Positions 1-6,647 of a stretch of 64,000 nucleotides of DNA are shown piece by piece. This DNA is from Flavobacterium sp. Root420 (lineage in GTDB: Bacteria > Bacteroidota > Bacteroidia > Flavobacteriales > Flavobacteriaceae), in the NCBI RefSeq assembly GCF_001427905.1, contig NZ_LMEF01000029.1:431580-495579 (forward strand), in the 5' to 3' direction. Within the stretch, counting starts at the first letter, position 1, and every line of letters starts with the position of its first letter. The notes beneath the pieces were generated by a model, which was given only the letters and a program-made list of their open reading frames with translations, was not told the DNA's origin and searched no databases. The position numbers were made by a program, and so were the translations under genes.

Positions 1-730
1 AAAGTATTTCTTCAACTAGTACCAAAAGAGTTTGACTTCCATAGTTTAATGTGATAAATTTCATAATTTTATTTTTAAGTTATTAACTAATGCAATATAG
101 GAAAAAAAATACAAAAAATGTATTTTCTTGTGAGATTTTATTTATTCTTTAAAATAAGGATTTTTCTTTACTACAAGAATAACGACAACATCCTGTGTTT
201 CGGTTTTCGACACCGAAACTTGAAGAATAAACGAAAAAGAGTCGCCTTCTTTTTTGGTTAGAAAATCAGAAAGGTGTCACATAAACTAATACTGTTTATT
301 TTGACACCTTTTTTATTTATTATAAGACTCTTTTCAACCTTTAACTAAAAATGCATGTTTTTAAAAATATCGGCTTGTTTTTGGTAACTGCTTTTTATTT
401 AGTGTGTTGTAATTTTATTTTTATCCGAAATTCATTTCAACTATTTAAATTATGAACCATCAATATTTGATTTGGTATAGTTTAAATTCCTTGTAATTGC
501 CTTGAAGGTGATTATCAAAATACTAATATTTATTTAACGAGGACAATTTTCGGACCACTTTATGGATGATTTGAAGAAATTAATATGGATTTGATTTAAC
601 GAAAATTGGTTCACTTAAGAAATACTAAAAAAACTTTTAATGAGTAAGATTATTTAGTAAGTAAATGCTTTGGAACAGCGAGAACTTATTAATAGCTATT
701 TCCAAAGTATCTAAACAAATTAAGGGAAGT
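1..730. other. Gene-free AT-rich stretch
   Basis: No convincing coding sequence is seen on either strand. The only clear structures are the hairpin at 197-219 (8-bp arms GTTTCGGT/ACCGAAAC) and the terminator at 270-315. The rest (about 320-730) is AT-rich with no recognisable gene, RNA or repeat. It may belong to the end of whatever lies to the left of the window. Confidence 0.5.
270..315 (+). terminator. Orphan terminator hairpin, possible 3' end of a small RNA
   Basis: A 10-bp stem (AAAGGTGTCA, 270-279, with TGACACCTTT, 302-311) carries an inner 6-bp stem (ATAAAC/GTTTAT, 281-286 and 294-299) and is followed by a T run. A second perfect hairpin lies at 197-219. No open reading frame ends just before it on the plus strand, so it either closes a transcript that starts left of the window or belongs to a short structured RNA of about 130 nt. 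No good TAnnTTTG box was found upstream, so the RNA reading stays tentative. Confidence 0.55.
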
Positions 731-732
731 TA

Positions 733-768
733 AAATTATACAAAATGTATAATTTTTTATTATATTTG
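733..768 (+). promoter_or_regulatory. Promoter and palindromic operator of the toxin-antitoxin-like operon
   Basis: An inverted repeat AAATTATAC (733-741) / GTATAATTT (747-755), 5-nt spacer, sits just upstream of a perfect Bacteroidota -7 box TATATTTG (761-768). The first start codon of the pair is at 791. A palindrome overlapping the upstream promoter element is the usual place for autorepression by a toxin-antitoxin complex. That role is inferred. Confidence 0.55.
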
Positions 769-790
769 TGTAACGAACTTGTTTCAGATA

Positions 791-1302
791 ATGAATGTAA
801 AAATATTAAAAATCGATGAGGATAGTTTAGTAAATGCTAAAATTTCAGATTCAAAATTAGTAAAACTAAATCTTCCTTCCATAACTGACGGATGGAGGTT
901 TAATTTTAAAAAACATTCCAAAGAAGCCGGTCACGAAACTTAGTATTTTGGTAAATGAAGAAACTCCAAATATAATCGAAGGATGCCTGATCTTTGAAAT
1001 GAAAAAGAAAGTTGAGCCTTATATGGCGTATGTAGAAATTGCCCCTCACAATAAAGGGCTGAATAAAAAACATGAAAAAGTAGCAGGCTGTTTAATTGCG
1101 TTTGCCTGCAGGTTAAGTTTTATAAAGGCCAATGAACCGTATAGAGGTTATTTGGTATTTGACGTTTTGGAAGAGGATAAAGCTGATGTGGTAACTCATG
1201 GCAGTATATTCAACAAAATATAATGCACTCAGATATGGTGAGACAACCATGATTATTCCTTCAGTGGGAGGTGAGAAATTAATTACCGAGTTTTTAAATT
1301 AA
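791..1302 (+). pseudogene. Frameshifted GNAT-like putative toxin upstream of an XRE antitoxin
   Basis: Three consecutive reading frames together give one protein of about 170 residues. Frame 1 runs from ATG 791 to the stop at 941 (MNVKILKIDEDSLVNAKISD at the start). Frame 2 covers about 945-1195 (EGCLIFEMKKKVEPYMAYVE, then IAPHNKG and VAGCLIAFACRLSF). Frame 3 continues from about 1195 to the TAA at 1300 (MAVYSTKYNALRYGETTMII). The central IAPHNKG..KK...VAGCLIAFA pattern resembles the acetyl-CoA loop of GNAT enzymes. The family is known to me as a small conserved Bacteroidota protein placed before a HigA-like HTH gene. Two single-base shifts, near 941 and 1195, make the gene non-functional unless they are sequencing errors. 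The partner gene starts 5 nt after its stop. The toxin assignment is inferred from this arrangement. Confidence 0.6.
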
Positions 1303-1307
1303 AGAAT

Positions 1308-1775
1308 ATGAAAAATAAAGAAATTCAAATTAGTGATATTTGGAATGATAAGAAGAAAGATGATTTAAAAAAAATTATAAAATCACATTCTTCAAAACAA
1401 TCTAAAGAGCAGATATTAAAGAATCAATTGCTTTCTATTCAATATAAATTGGAAGATTATATTCAAAGCGAAAATGATACTGAGGTTTTAAAAATCCTTG
1501 ATTTTGTTAAGATGTATTTAAAAACACTTAATATAACTAAAAAGGAATTGGCATCTTACTTTGAAATGAAAGACAGCAATCTTCACAAATATCTTTCAGG
1601 AGAGCGAAAATTAAATGCAAAATTAGTATTGAAACTAAGTACATTCTCCCATACAAAACCAGAGCAGTGGTACAGGGTTCAAGTTAAAAATGAGATGATC
1701 GAATTGAACAGGGAAAAAGCCAATGTAGAGGCTTATAAAAAATATGATTACCGTAATTTAGTTGAAGCAATATAA
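1308..1775 (+). CDS. XRE/HigA-type helix-turn-helix antitoxin-like protein
   Basis: A 155-residue cytoplasmic protein. Residues 1-65 are lysine-rich and probably helical. Residues about 75-125 form an XRE helix-turn-helix (ITKKELASYFEMKDSNLHKY, then LSGERKLNAKLVLKLS) followed by the HigA-like tail KPEQWYRVQV. In HigA-type antitoxins this domain binds the operon's own operator and the protein neutralises its toxin. It starts 5 nt after the broken upstream gene, so the two were clearly one operon, probably controlled by the palindrome at 733-755. With the upstream gene frameshifted this would be an orphan antitoxin or a stand-alone repressor. The DNA-binding call is solid; the antitoxin role is inferred from context. 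Confidence 0.7.
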   Translation: MKNKEIQISDIWNDKKKDDLKKIIKSHSSKQSKEQILKNQLLSIQYKLEDYIQSENDTEVLKILDFVKMYLKTLNITKKELASYFEMKDSNLHKYLSGERKLNAKLVLKLSTFSHTKPEQWYRVQVKNEMIELNREKANVEAYKKYDYRNLVEAI

Positions 1776-1893
1776 ATTCCCGAAGGGTGGAAGGTTAGGT
1801 ACTAGACCTGACATTATGCGTACATTTTTTGTCTATGTCCATATTTTGCTGACCTTTTTTTATTTGATTTTTTAATTAATAGTCTAAGAGTGA

Positions 1894-2079
1894 TTAAGGG
1901 TGCTACATAAAGATGGTAGCGGTTACTCTACAGGACCACATTTACATTATCATATGCAAACAACTCCATCTCTTGTAACAGGTGTTGGTCTTCCTATGCA
2001 ATTCTTAAACTACTATGCTGATGATGTTTTTATAGAAAGAGGAGAACCTGTGACATCTCAAATAGTAAGGAAAAACTAA
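1894..2079 (+). pseudogene. Remnant of the C-terminal end of an M23 (LytM-type) metallopeptidase
   Basis: An in-frame stretch after a stop at 1891 reads DGSGYSTGPHLHYHMQTTPS, then a tail NYYADDVFIERGEPVTSQIV, ending at TAA 2077. The GPHLHYH segment is the conserved second metal-binding H-x-H motif of M23 peptidases, which cut peptidoglycan cross-links or peptides in the periplasm. Only about 60 residues remain. No start, signal peptide or first zinc motif is present upstream. It looks like a fragment left by rearrangement between the antitoxin gene and the cassette-like units. Confidence 0.65.
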
Positions 2080-2088
2080 AAAGATAAA

Positions 2089-2280
2089 CTAAAAATTGTG
2101 GATCGAAGTCAAGTTTGTGGTCGTTTTAAAAATACAAATCAGCCATATGCCAATCTTCTTTATCCAATCCTCTCTTTCATCAACTAATTTCAAACTTTCA
2201 TTTTCAATGGATTCTATCAAAAATATTAAAAAATCATTGAAACTATCTGCTATTACAGAAATTGGCTCAGATTCTCCCAC
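2089..2280 (-). pseudogene. Possible fragment of a small acidic (SUKH/SMI1-like) protein
   Basis: An open frame beginning with GTG at 2280 encodes ESEPISVIADSFNDFLIFLI followed by ESIENESLKLVDEREDWIKK, then turns into low-complexity sequence. The ..PISVIADSFNDFL.FL pattern resembles the C-terminal part of SMI1/KNR4 (SUKH) immunity-type proteins. It lacks the N-terminal half, abuts the linker repeat at 2281 and has no clear promoter. It may be a truncated relic, and could also be spurious. Confidence 0.3.
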
Positions 2281-2322
2281 GTGTTAGCGGTTCGTTGTTT
2301 TTCTATGTCTTACTTTATTCAT
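2281..2322 (-). repeat. Cassette-type linker, copy A
   Basis: GTGTTAGCGGTTCGTTGTTT lies 4-45 nt past the stop codon of the minus-strand Arr-type gene. The core GTTAGCGG recurs, as such or inverted, in the linkers at 3140-3160, 3580-3612 and 4725-4745, each flanking one of the minus-strand single-gene units. The meaning of the repeat is discussed in the findings. Confidence 0.45.
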
Positions 2323-2325
2323 TGA

Positions 2326-3069
2326 CTAATTAATTATTTCCCCTTTATTGTTCTCCAATTTTCCACGAAATTTTTGAAGGTCATCGGGGTTTGGTCTAAC
2401 CCAATTGGTAACTTCTCCAACAATTTTTAACGGGGCCTCAGAACGGTATGAGCGGGTCGGGTTACCTGGAAATTTCTTGTCTGTAAGATTTGGGTCATTT
2501 TCATAATTCCCTGTTGGCTCAACAATATATACTCTTTCATTTTCATCGCCTTTGGCTAATGCAGCAGCAAGTCCAGCTCCATTAGCCAAAGCTGTGAAAT
2601 AAATATGATTCATTTTTATTTCAGACTTATAATTAGAGTTTCCCCCTGCTGTCAACAAATCGCCAACCTGCAAATTCGCTTTCGTACCGTGATAAAACGG
2701 ACCTTTGTCAGAAGGATTGTACTTATATGAATTTGCTAAGTCAAAATTCTCTTTTGCTTTGTTAGAGTCCCCTAAGTCCTCGTAGCATTTCGCTATGTTT
2801 AAATAAAGTGAAGGGAAAGCACTTTTAACCGATTCATCATCAATCTTTAAGGCAAACTGCAAAGCAGTTTCAAGCCAATTTAACATGTCGGAAACGGTTT
2901 TTTGATGTCGGGCTATATAATGTGCTGCAAGAAATCTTTCAAAGTCATTTGTCGCTTCGTCCCAGCTTTGGAGGAATAGTTTTCTTGCTTCTCCTGCTTT
3001 GCCTTTTTCTTCCATTTCCATTCCCTGAATACAAAGTTTCACAACATTATTGAAAGGTGAGAATTCCAT
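2326..3069 (-). CDS. arr: Rifamycin ADP-ribosyltransferase (Arr) with N-terminal TPR-like domain
   Basis: 247 residues. Residues about 123-238 match the Arr fold that transfers ADP-ribose from NAD+ to rifamycins and inactivates them in the cytoplasm. They carry PFYHGTKANLQVGDLL (124-139), MNHIYFTA (153-160), VYIVEPTG (180-187), NDPNLTDKKFPGNPTRSYRS (191-210) and LKIVGEVTNW (214-223). The usual enzyme is only about 140 residues. Here residues 1-118 add helix pairs resembling tetratricopeptide repeats (FPSLYLNIAKCYEDLGDSNK at 85-104). No signal peptide. The gene is one of several minus-strand units separated by related linkers, which points to acquisition as a cassette. Start ATG 3069 gives MEFSPFNNVV. 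The Arr domain is a confident call; resistance in this host is inferred. Confidence 0.85.
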   Translation of the reverse strand: MEFSPFNNVVKLCIQGMEMEEKGKAGEARKLFLQSWDEATNDFERFLAAHYIARHQKTVSDMLNWLETALQFALKIDDESVKSAFPSLYLNIAKCYEDLGDSNKAKENFDLANSYKYNPSDKGPFYHGTKANLQVGDLLTAGGNSNYKSEIKMNHIYFTALANGAGLAAALAKGDENERVYIVEPTGNYENDPNLTDKKFPGNPTRSYRSEAPLKIVGEVTNWVRPNPDDLQKFRGKLENNKGEIIN

Positions 3070-3099
3070 TTTTTAACCGTTTTTCTATTTATATTATTT

Positions 3100-3165
3100 T
3101 AAATCTGTTTGCCCAAAGTCGGCTCGGGTTGCTCAGCAATGACCGCTAACGGTTAAGTATAATTC
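3100..3165 (-). repeat. Cassette-type linker, copy B
   Basis: The spacer between the Arr-type gene's start and the decayed unit to its right contains GACCGCTAACGGTTAAGTAT (from about 3141), preceded by a GC-richer stretch (CAAAGTCGGCTCGGG). The CGCTAACGGTT core is shared with the other linkers. Confidence 0.45.
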
Positions 3166-3214
3166 AATCTACATGCTCTCATATCCACATCTATAATTAG
3201 ACCTGGGTATTATT

Positions 3215-3486
3215 TTATGCAACTTCAAGCAAAGTTAGGAAATCTTCTGCTCGCCCGTTATCATTGAAATATAAATTTTCTTTGTCAAGATAAAGAAGTT
3301 CAGCATCTTGATGAGTTATCCAATTTTAACAATTTCTTTAAAGGACATATGTATGAATTAGAAATAGAAATTACTTTTAATAGTTTTTTCCACAATACTA
3401 TTTATGGCTTGGGGGATAAGTGGTTGATGCCACCAATTGTGTGATATCAAATCTAAACAATTATTAATCAAGTCATCAGATTCTCC
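3215..3486 (-). pseudogene. Decayed cassette gene of unknown function
   Basis: Two adjacent minus-strand frames look protein-like but are separated by stops. 3358-3486 encodes ESDDLINNCLDLISHNWWHQ then PLIPQAINSIVEKTIKSNFY. 3215-3328 encodes NWITHQDAELLYLDKENLYF then NDNGRAEDFLTLLEVA and a stop. Both fit one former protein of roughly 90-130 residues in the same unit. I do not recognise the family. The unit is bounded by linker copies B and C, as the intact units are. Confidence 0.4.
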
Positions 3487-3569
3487 TTACGGTGGATTTT
3501 AGTTCTAAAGTTCAATAGAACTCCTAATATTGAACCTTTAACAATTGTTTCATAGATACATCGTGCCGC

Positions 3570-3612
3570 CATCTCGCCAAGCCGGCGTTAACGGTTCATT
3601 GTATTATTCTGC
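3570..3612 (-). repeat. Cassette-type linker, copy C
   Basis: GCCGCCATCTCGCCAAGCCG is followed by GCGTTAACGGTTCATTGTAT just downstream of the VOC gene's stop codon (minus strand). The GTTAACGGTT core and GC-rich flank mirror the other linkers. Confidence 0.45.
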
Positions 3613-3616
3613 TAGT

Positions 3617-4021
3617 TTATTCTGTTGGGAATTTAGTCATGTCCATAAAGAAAACTTCCCAGGTGTGCCCATCTAAATCTTCAATTGTTCGTTGTTGCAT
3701 AAACCCATAATCTCTCAATTCGTTTGGTTCTATACCCCCTGCTTTAAGTCCATTAGTTACTAAATTATTCACTTCGTCAACACTGTCCATAGACAAAGAG
3801 AAAAGCCCTGCTAAATTTGACTTTGTGTCTGCCAATGGTTTGGTCGCAAAAGTTTTAAACTTTTCATGTGTCATTATCATTACAAAAATGTTTTCACTCC
3901 AAACCATACATTTGGCTGTGTCGTCTGAAAATTGAGGATTGTTGGTAAAACCCAATTGTGTATAAAAGTTCATTGATTTTTCAATGTCTTTTACTGCTAA
4001 GTTGATAAATACCTGCTTCAT
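3617..4021 (-). CDS. VOC-superfamily (glyoxalase/bleomycin-resistance fold) protein
   Basis: 134 residues, the usual length for a single two-module VOC protein. The N-terminus QVFINLAVKDIEKSMNFYTQ followed by LGF is the classic first beta-alpha-beta module. The C-terminal module ends in RTIEDLDGHTWEVFFMD, where the final E and the DLDGH segment occupy the usual metal/active-site positions. Members include glyoxalase-like lyases, dioxygenases and antibiotic-binding proteins, and the substrate cannot be read from sequence. No signal peptide. It forms a single-gene unit between linker copies C and D, next to a Crp/Fnr regulator whose stop lies 87 nt away. Confidence 0.8.
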   Translation of the reverse strand: MKQVFINLAVKDIEKSMNFYTQLGFTNNPQFSDDTAKCMVWSENIFVMIMTHEKFKTFATKPLADTKSNLAGLFSLSMDSVDEVNNLVTNGLKAGGIEPNELRDYGFMQQRTIEDLDGHTWEVFFMDMTKFPTE

Positions 4022-4108
4022 TTTTTTATTTTTAAATTGTTAATAATAAGACAAAGATGAAACAGTTTGCAGTACAAAACATTTACATATGTTGAAATAA
4101 GTAAAAAA

Positions 4109-4687
4109 TTATTTATGGTAAGCAAAAATTCTGCTTAATTGAGTTGGTGTAATACCAAGATAAGAGGCTATGTGGTGTTTTTTCAATCGATTAACTAAGT
4201 CTGGATATTTCTTAAGAAAGTTGCTGTATTGGATTGCCGCCGTTTCATTTTTCATAGCAACTTCAAAAGGCTCTTTTTCAATTATCCAATGTCGTTCCAT
4301 ATAGTTAATATAAAACTCAGCAACATCTGGGTATTTTAAAACCAGTTTTTTAAACTCATGGAAGTCATACTCAAGTACCGTTGCGTTTTCTAATGCTACA
4401 ATTGAAAATAAACTTTCTGTTTTGGTTAAAGTCGCTGGAATTGAGCCAAGGATACGTCCTTCGGCAAAAAAGTATTTTATTGTCGTATTTCCCGCCTCTG
4501 TAATAAAACATTGGGAAAATAATCCGTTCTCTACAAAGGCTACTTTTTTAGGTATTTGTCCAAATGAAATAAAATAGTCACCTTTTAGGTATTTCTTTTT
4601 CTTTAATAAACCGAGCCACTCTTGCTTTGCTTCGCTTGTTAAGTTGGTATATTCATTTACTTTTTGAAAGAAGATTTCGCTGTTCAT
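4109..4687 (-). CDS. Crp/Fnr-family transcriptional regulator
   Basis: 192 residues. An N-terminal cyclic-nucleotide-binding-like beta-roll (about 20-120; GDYFISFGQIPKKVAFVENG and the following GLFSQCF) leads through a long helix to a C-terminal winged helix (about 165-190; HHIASYLGITPTQLSRIFAY). Flavobacterial proteins of this type usually lack a conserved cAMP-binding signature and act as local regulators. It is transcribed with, or just ahead of, the VOC gene (spacing 87 nt) and both may form one small accessory unit. The ligand and targets are unknown. Start ATG 4687 gives MNSEIFFQKV, about the family's usual length. Confidence 0.8.
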   Translation of the reverse strand: MNSEIFFQKVNEYTNLTSEAKQEWLGLLKKKKYLKGDYFISFGQIPKKVAFVENGLFSQCFITEAGNTTIKYFFAEGRILGSIPATLTKTESLFSIVALENATVLEYDFHEFKKLVLKYPDVAEFYINYMERHWIIEKEPFEVAMKNETAAIQYSNFLKKYPDLVNRLKKHHIASYLGITPTQLSRIFAYHK

Positions 4688-4719
4688 TTAACTATAAATT
4701 TATTCGATGTTGTCTCTGT

Positions 4720-4870
4720 TACAATTACCGCTAACGTTCTGTAGTAAAGCGGGTTTGGGACTAAATTAAGCCCATCTTCGAATTTACCGCTCAAGTGAAG
4801 CGCACAGACGAAGTAAATCTACCCAAATGCAAAACCAGCTTTCCATTAAGCCTATTGCTCAAATCCGTGC
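4720..4870. repeat. Cassette-type linker, copy D (largest, palindromic)
   Basis: ACCGCTAACGTTCTGTAGTA is followed by AAAGCGGGTTTGGGAC, about 50 nt of internally complementary sequence, and then GCAAAACCAGCTTTCC. The outer arms AAAGCGGGTTTG and CAAAACCAGCTTT form an imperfect inverted repeat, so the element could fold as one long hairpin. It lies just upstream of the Crp/Fnr gene and shares the CGCTAACG core with copies A-C. Confidence 0.5.
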
Positions 4871-5256
4871 AGTAGCTGTTGTGCGATCGGTCATTTGGAA
4901 CGAAATGTTGATTTTTATTTCTACTTTTTTTATTCGTTTTCTTAATCTGTTGATAAAATTGCGCAACCGTAATTATCAGACCAACCTGATTTTAGTGGTA
5001 ATAATTTTCTTGTGTGCGCTTCTGGCAACATTCCAACTTTCTCTAAAACATTTATTGATTTGTGCACTTAATAAGCTTTTTTTAAGCGAATATAAGAATA
5101 ATATACCAAATCTTTTTAGCTGTGCAGCAATAGCTGTGACCCTGTAATTTGTGGCCATAACCTCTACAATACTTTTAATTTGGGTCTATGAGGCACAAAA
5201 AGGGACAGCCAAAAATTGTACTTGTAGACAAACATTTCTTATTGTTCCTTTGAAAT

Positions 5257-5296
5257 GTAAATAAATCATTGCCAGTATGGATAATGATTTATTTAC
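5257..5296. repeat. Perfect 14-bp inverted repeat upstream of the tra block
   Basis: GTAAATAAATCATT (5257-5270) and AATGATTTATTTAC (5283-5296) are exact reverse complements separated by 12 nt, ending 37 nt before the start of the first tra-block gene. It lacks a GC-rich stem or T tract in the forward direction, so an operator for a repressor of the transfer operon is more likely than a terminator. Confidence 0.5.
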
Positions 5297-5333
5297 AGTA
5301 GAACTGCAATGTTGAACGATAAATGAAAGTGCG

Positions 5334-5807
5334 ATGTTTACAAATATTACCTGGAGCCACTACGCCCTAGCAATTTTAATACTGCTTCTTCTCTGGTATA
5401 GCAGTCTGGTATTCCGGTTTTATTCCAATGAGGTGGCCGATATTTTTAGTGGTAGGCGAAAGCTGCGTTTCCCTGGGGAAAATCAAAATACAGCTGCCCA
5501 AAAGGATACTTTGTTTTCCGAGTTTAAGGAGCCTTTTGAAACTCTGGACAATGCCCGGGAATTATTCCACCAATTAGAGAATGCTTTTGCAGAGAGTGAT
5601 CAGCAATCCAGAAGCAGGGATGAATTTAAAAACTACATCAAATTCATTTTAGAGCAATATCCTTATATCAGAATGTCTGCCCTTCGGGCAAAAATCAATG
5701 ATCTTACGGTCTCTTTATGCCAGGAGTGTCCCCGGCTGAATTTAACCTATGCCGAGGTGGATAGGCTCTGGCAGGAAGATTCTCAATCAATAAAAGAGGA
5801 GGGATAA
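5334..5807 (+). CDS. Conjugation-block membrane protein of unknown function
   Basis: 157 residues. One N-terminal transmembrane segment (about 9-28, HYALAILILLLLWYSSLVFR) is followed by a soluble, mostly helical cytoplasmic domain (LDNARELFHQLENAFAESDQ and on). No catalytic motif is visible. It is the first gene of the rightward tra block, 112 nt before TraE, where CTnDOT-like elements carry a small TraD-type protein. I infer a role in transfer from position only. The 14-bp inverted repeat at 5257-5296 lies just upstream and may control it. Confidence 0.6.
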   Translation: MFTNITWSHYALAILILLLLWYSSLVFRFYSNEVADIFSGRRKLRFPGENQNTAAQKDTLFSEFKEPFETLDNARELFHQLENAFAESDQQSRSRDEFKNYIKFILEQYPYIRMSALRAKINDLTVSLCQECPRLNLTYAEVDRLWQEDSQSIKEEG

Positions 5808-5919
5808 TCCCTGTTCTCTCTGCTGCGGTATGGCTTTAGGGTGACGGGAAACAGAGTGTGCAACGGCGAATATTCCTCTTTTTTATTTTTTTAATAATCA
5901 ATCTTAAAAACGATGTAAG

Positions 5920-6255
5920 ATGAAAAAATATAACTGCAATTTCAAAAGGATCCAAATTAAAAAACAGACGATCTGTATTTTTCTGTTATTGCTGGCCTTT
6001 CATTTCAAGGCCATGGCCCAGGATGGCGTGGCTGGAATTAATGAGGCCAACCAAAAAGTCAGGAGCTATTTCGATGCCGGCACCGAGCTTATGTATGCGG
6101 TTGGGGCACTGCTGGGACTTATAGGGGCCGTGAAGGTCTATCAGAAATGGAATGCCGGTGATCCCGATACAGGTAAAGTGGCCGCTGCCTGGTTTGGAAG
6201 CTGCGTGTTTTTAGTGGTGGTGGCCACGGTAATCAAATCTTTCTTTGGAGTCTAA
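5920..6255 (+). CDS. traE: Conjugative transfer protein TraE (DUF4134)
   Basis: 111 residues. A signal peptide (ICIFLLLLAFHFKAMAQ, cleavage after AMAQ) precedes a mature part with two hydrophobic helices: MYAVGALLGLIGAVKVYQKW and VAAAWFGSCVFLVVVATVIK. TraE of CTnDOT-type elements corresponds to the VirB2-like small membrane subunit of the type IV secretion channel. The G-x-I-G-A-V-K-V-Y-x-K-W-x-x-G-D-P-D-T segment between the helices is characteristic of the family. It is followed 44 nt later by TraF, the standard order. The N-terminus is longer than usual before the signal core (about 16 residues). Confidence 0.88.
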   Translation: MKKYNCNFKRIQIKKQTICIFLLLLAFHFKAMAQDGVAGINEANQKVRSYFDAGTELMYAVGALLGLIGAVKVYQKWNAGDPDTGKVAAAWFGSCVFLVVVATVIKSFFGV

Positions 6256-6299
6256 GATTTTAGCAGGCACTGAAAAAAAAACGTTAACGCATAGCCAAA

Positions 6300-6614
6300 A
6301 TGAGCAACAGTGTGTATCAAATCAATAAGGGAATTAATCAGAGCATCCAGTTCCAAGGGTTAAAAGCTCAATATATCGGGTATCTGGGAGGAGCCGTTGT
6401 GGGCTTGCTCATTGTATTTGCCGCTTTATACATTATGGGTGTGCCATCGCTTTTTTGTGTGGGATTTATTGCCACCACAGGCGCCTTTACGGTTTTCAAA
6501 ATTTATAAGATGAGCCATCAGTATGGGCAGTATGGCCTTATGAAGGCTCTGGCAAGAAAACAAATTCCAAAATGCATTAAAGTGTACAGCAGGGGAGTTT
6601 TTATGATAAGATAG
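6300..6614 (+). CDS. traF: Conjugative transfer protein TraF (DUF4133)
   Basis: 104 residues, with two transmembrane helices near 27-68 (YIGYLGGAVVGLLIVFAALY and SLFCVGFIATTGAFTVFKIY) and a short basic C-terminal tail. The start YQINKGINQSIQFQGLKAQY (the K-G-I-N/F-R pattern before GLKAQY) is typical of the DUF4133/TraF family, the VirB3-like inner-membrane component. It lies between TraE and the TraG ATPase, 33 nt before the latter, as in CTnDOT. Confidence 0.88.
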   Translation: MSNSVYQINKGINQSIQFQGLKAQYIGYLGGAVVGLLIVFAALYIMGVPSLFCVGFIATTGAFTVFKIYKMSHQYGQYGLMKALARKQIPKCIKVYSRGVFMIR

Positions 6615-6647
6615 TTATAGGGCGTTAAATGTTAAGAGAAGAGGATC

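Noticed and set aside
2096..2287. Plus-strand frame opposite the possible SUKH-like fragment
   Set aside because: It is the mirror of the minus-strand frame, which has the more protein-like composition. No start context or homology was recognised.
2281..4870. Classical integron with attC sites
   Set aside because: The shared core CGCTAACGG does not match the attC RYYYAAC/GTTRRRY boxes and no integron integrase is in the window, so only a cassette-like array is claimed.
4827..5147. Plus-strand open frame of 106 codons with hydrophobic segments
   Set aside because: It starts inside the palindromic linker D and its first third is translated repeat. The rest is low-complexity and the opposite strand is open as well, so coding cannot be supported.
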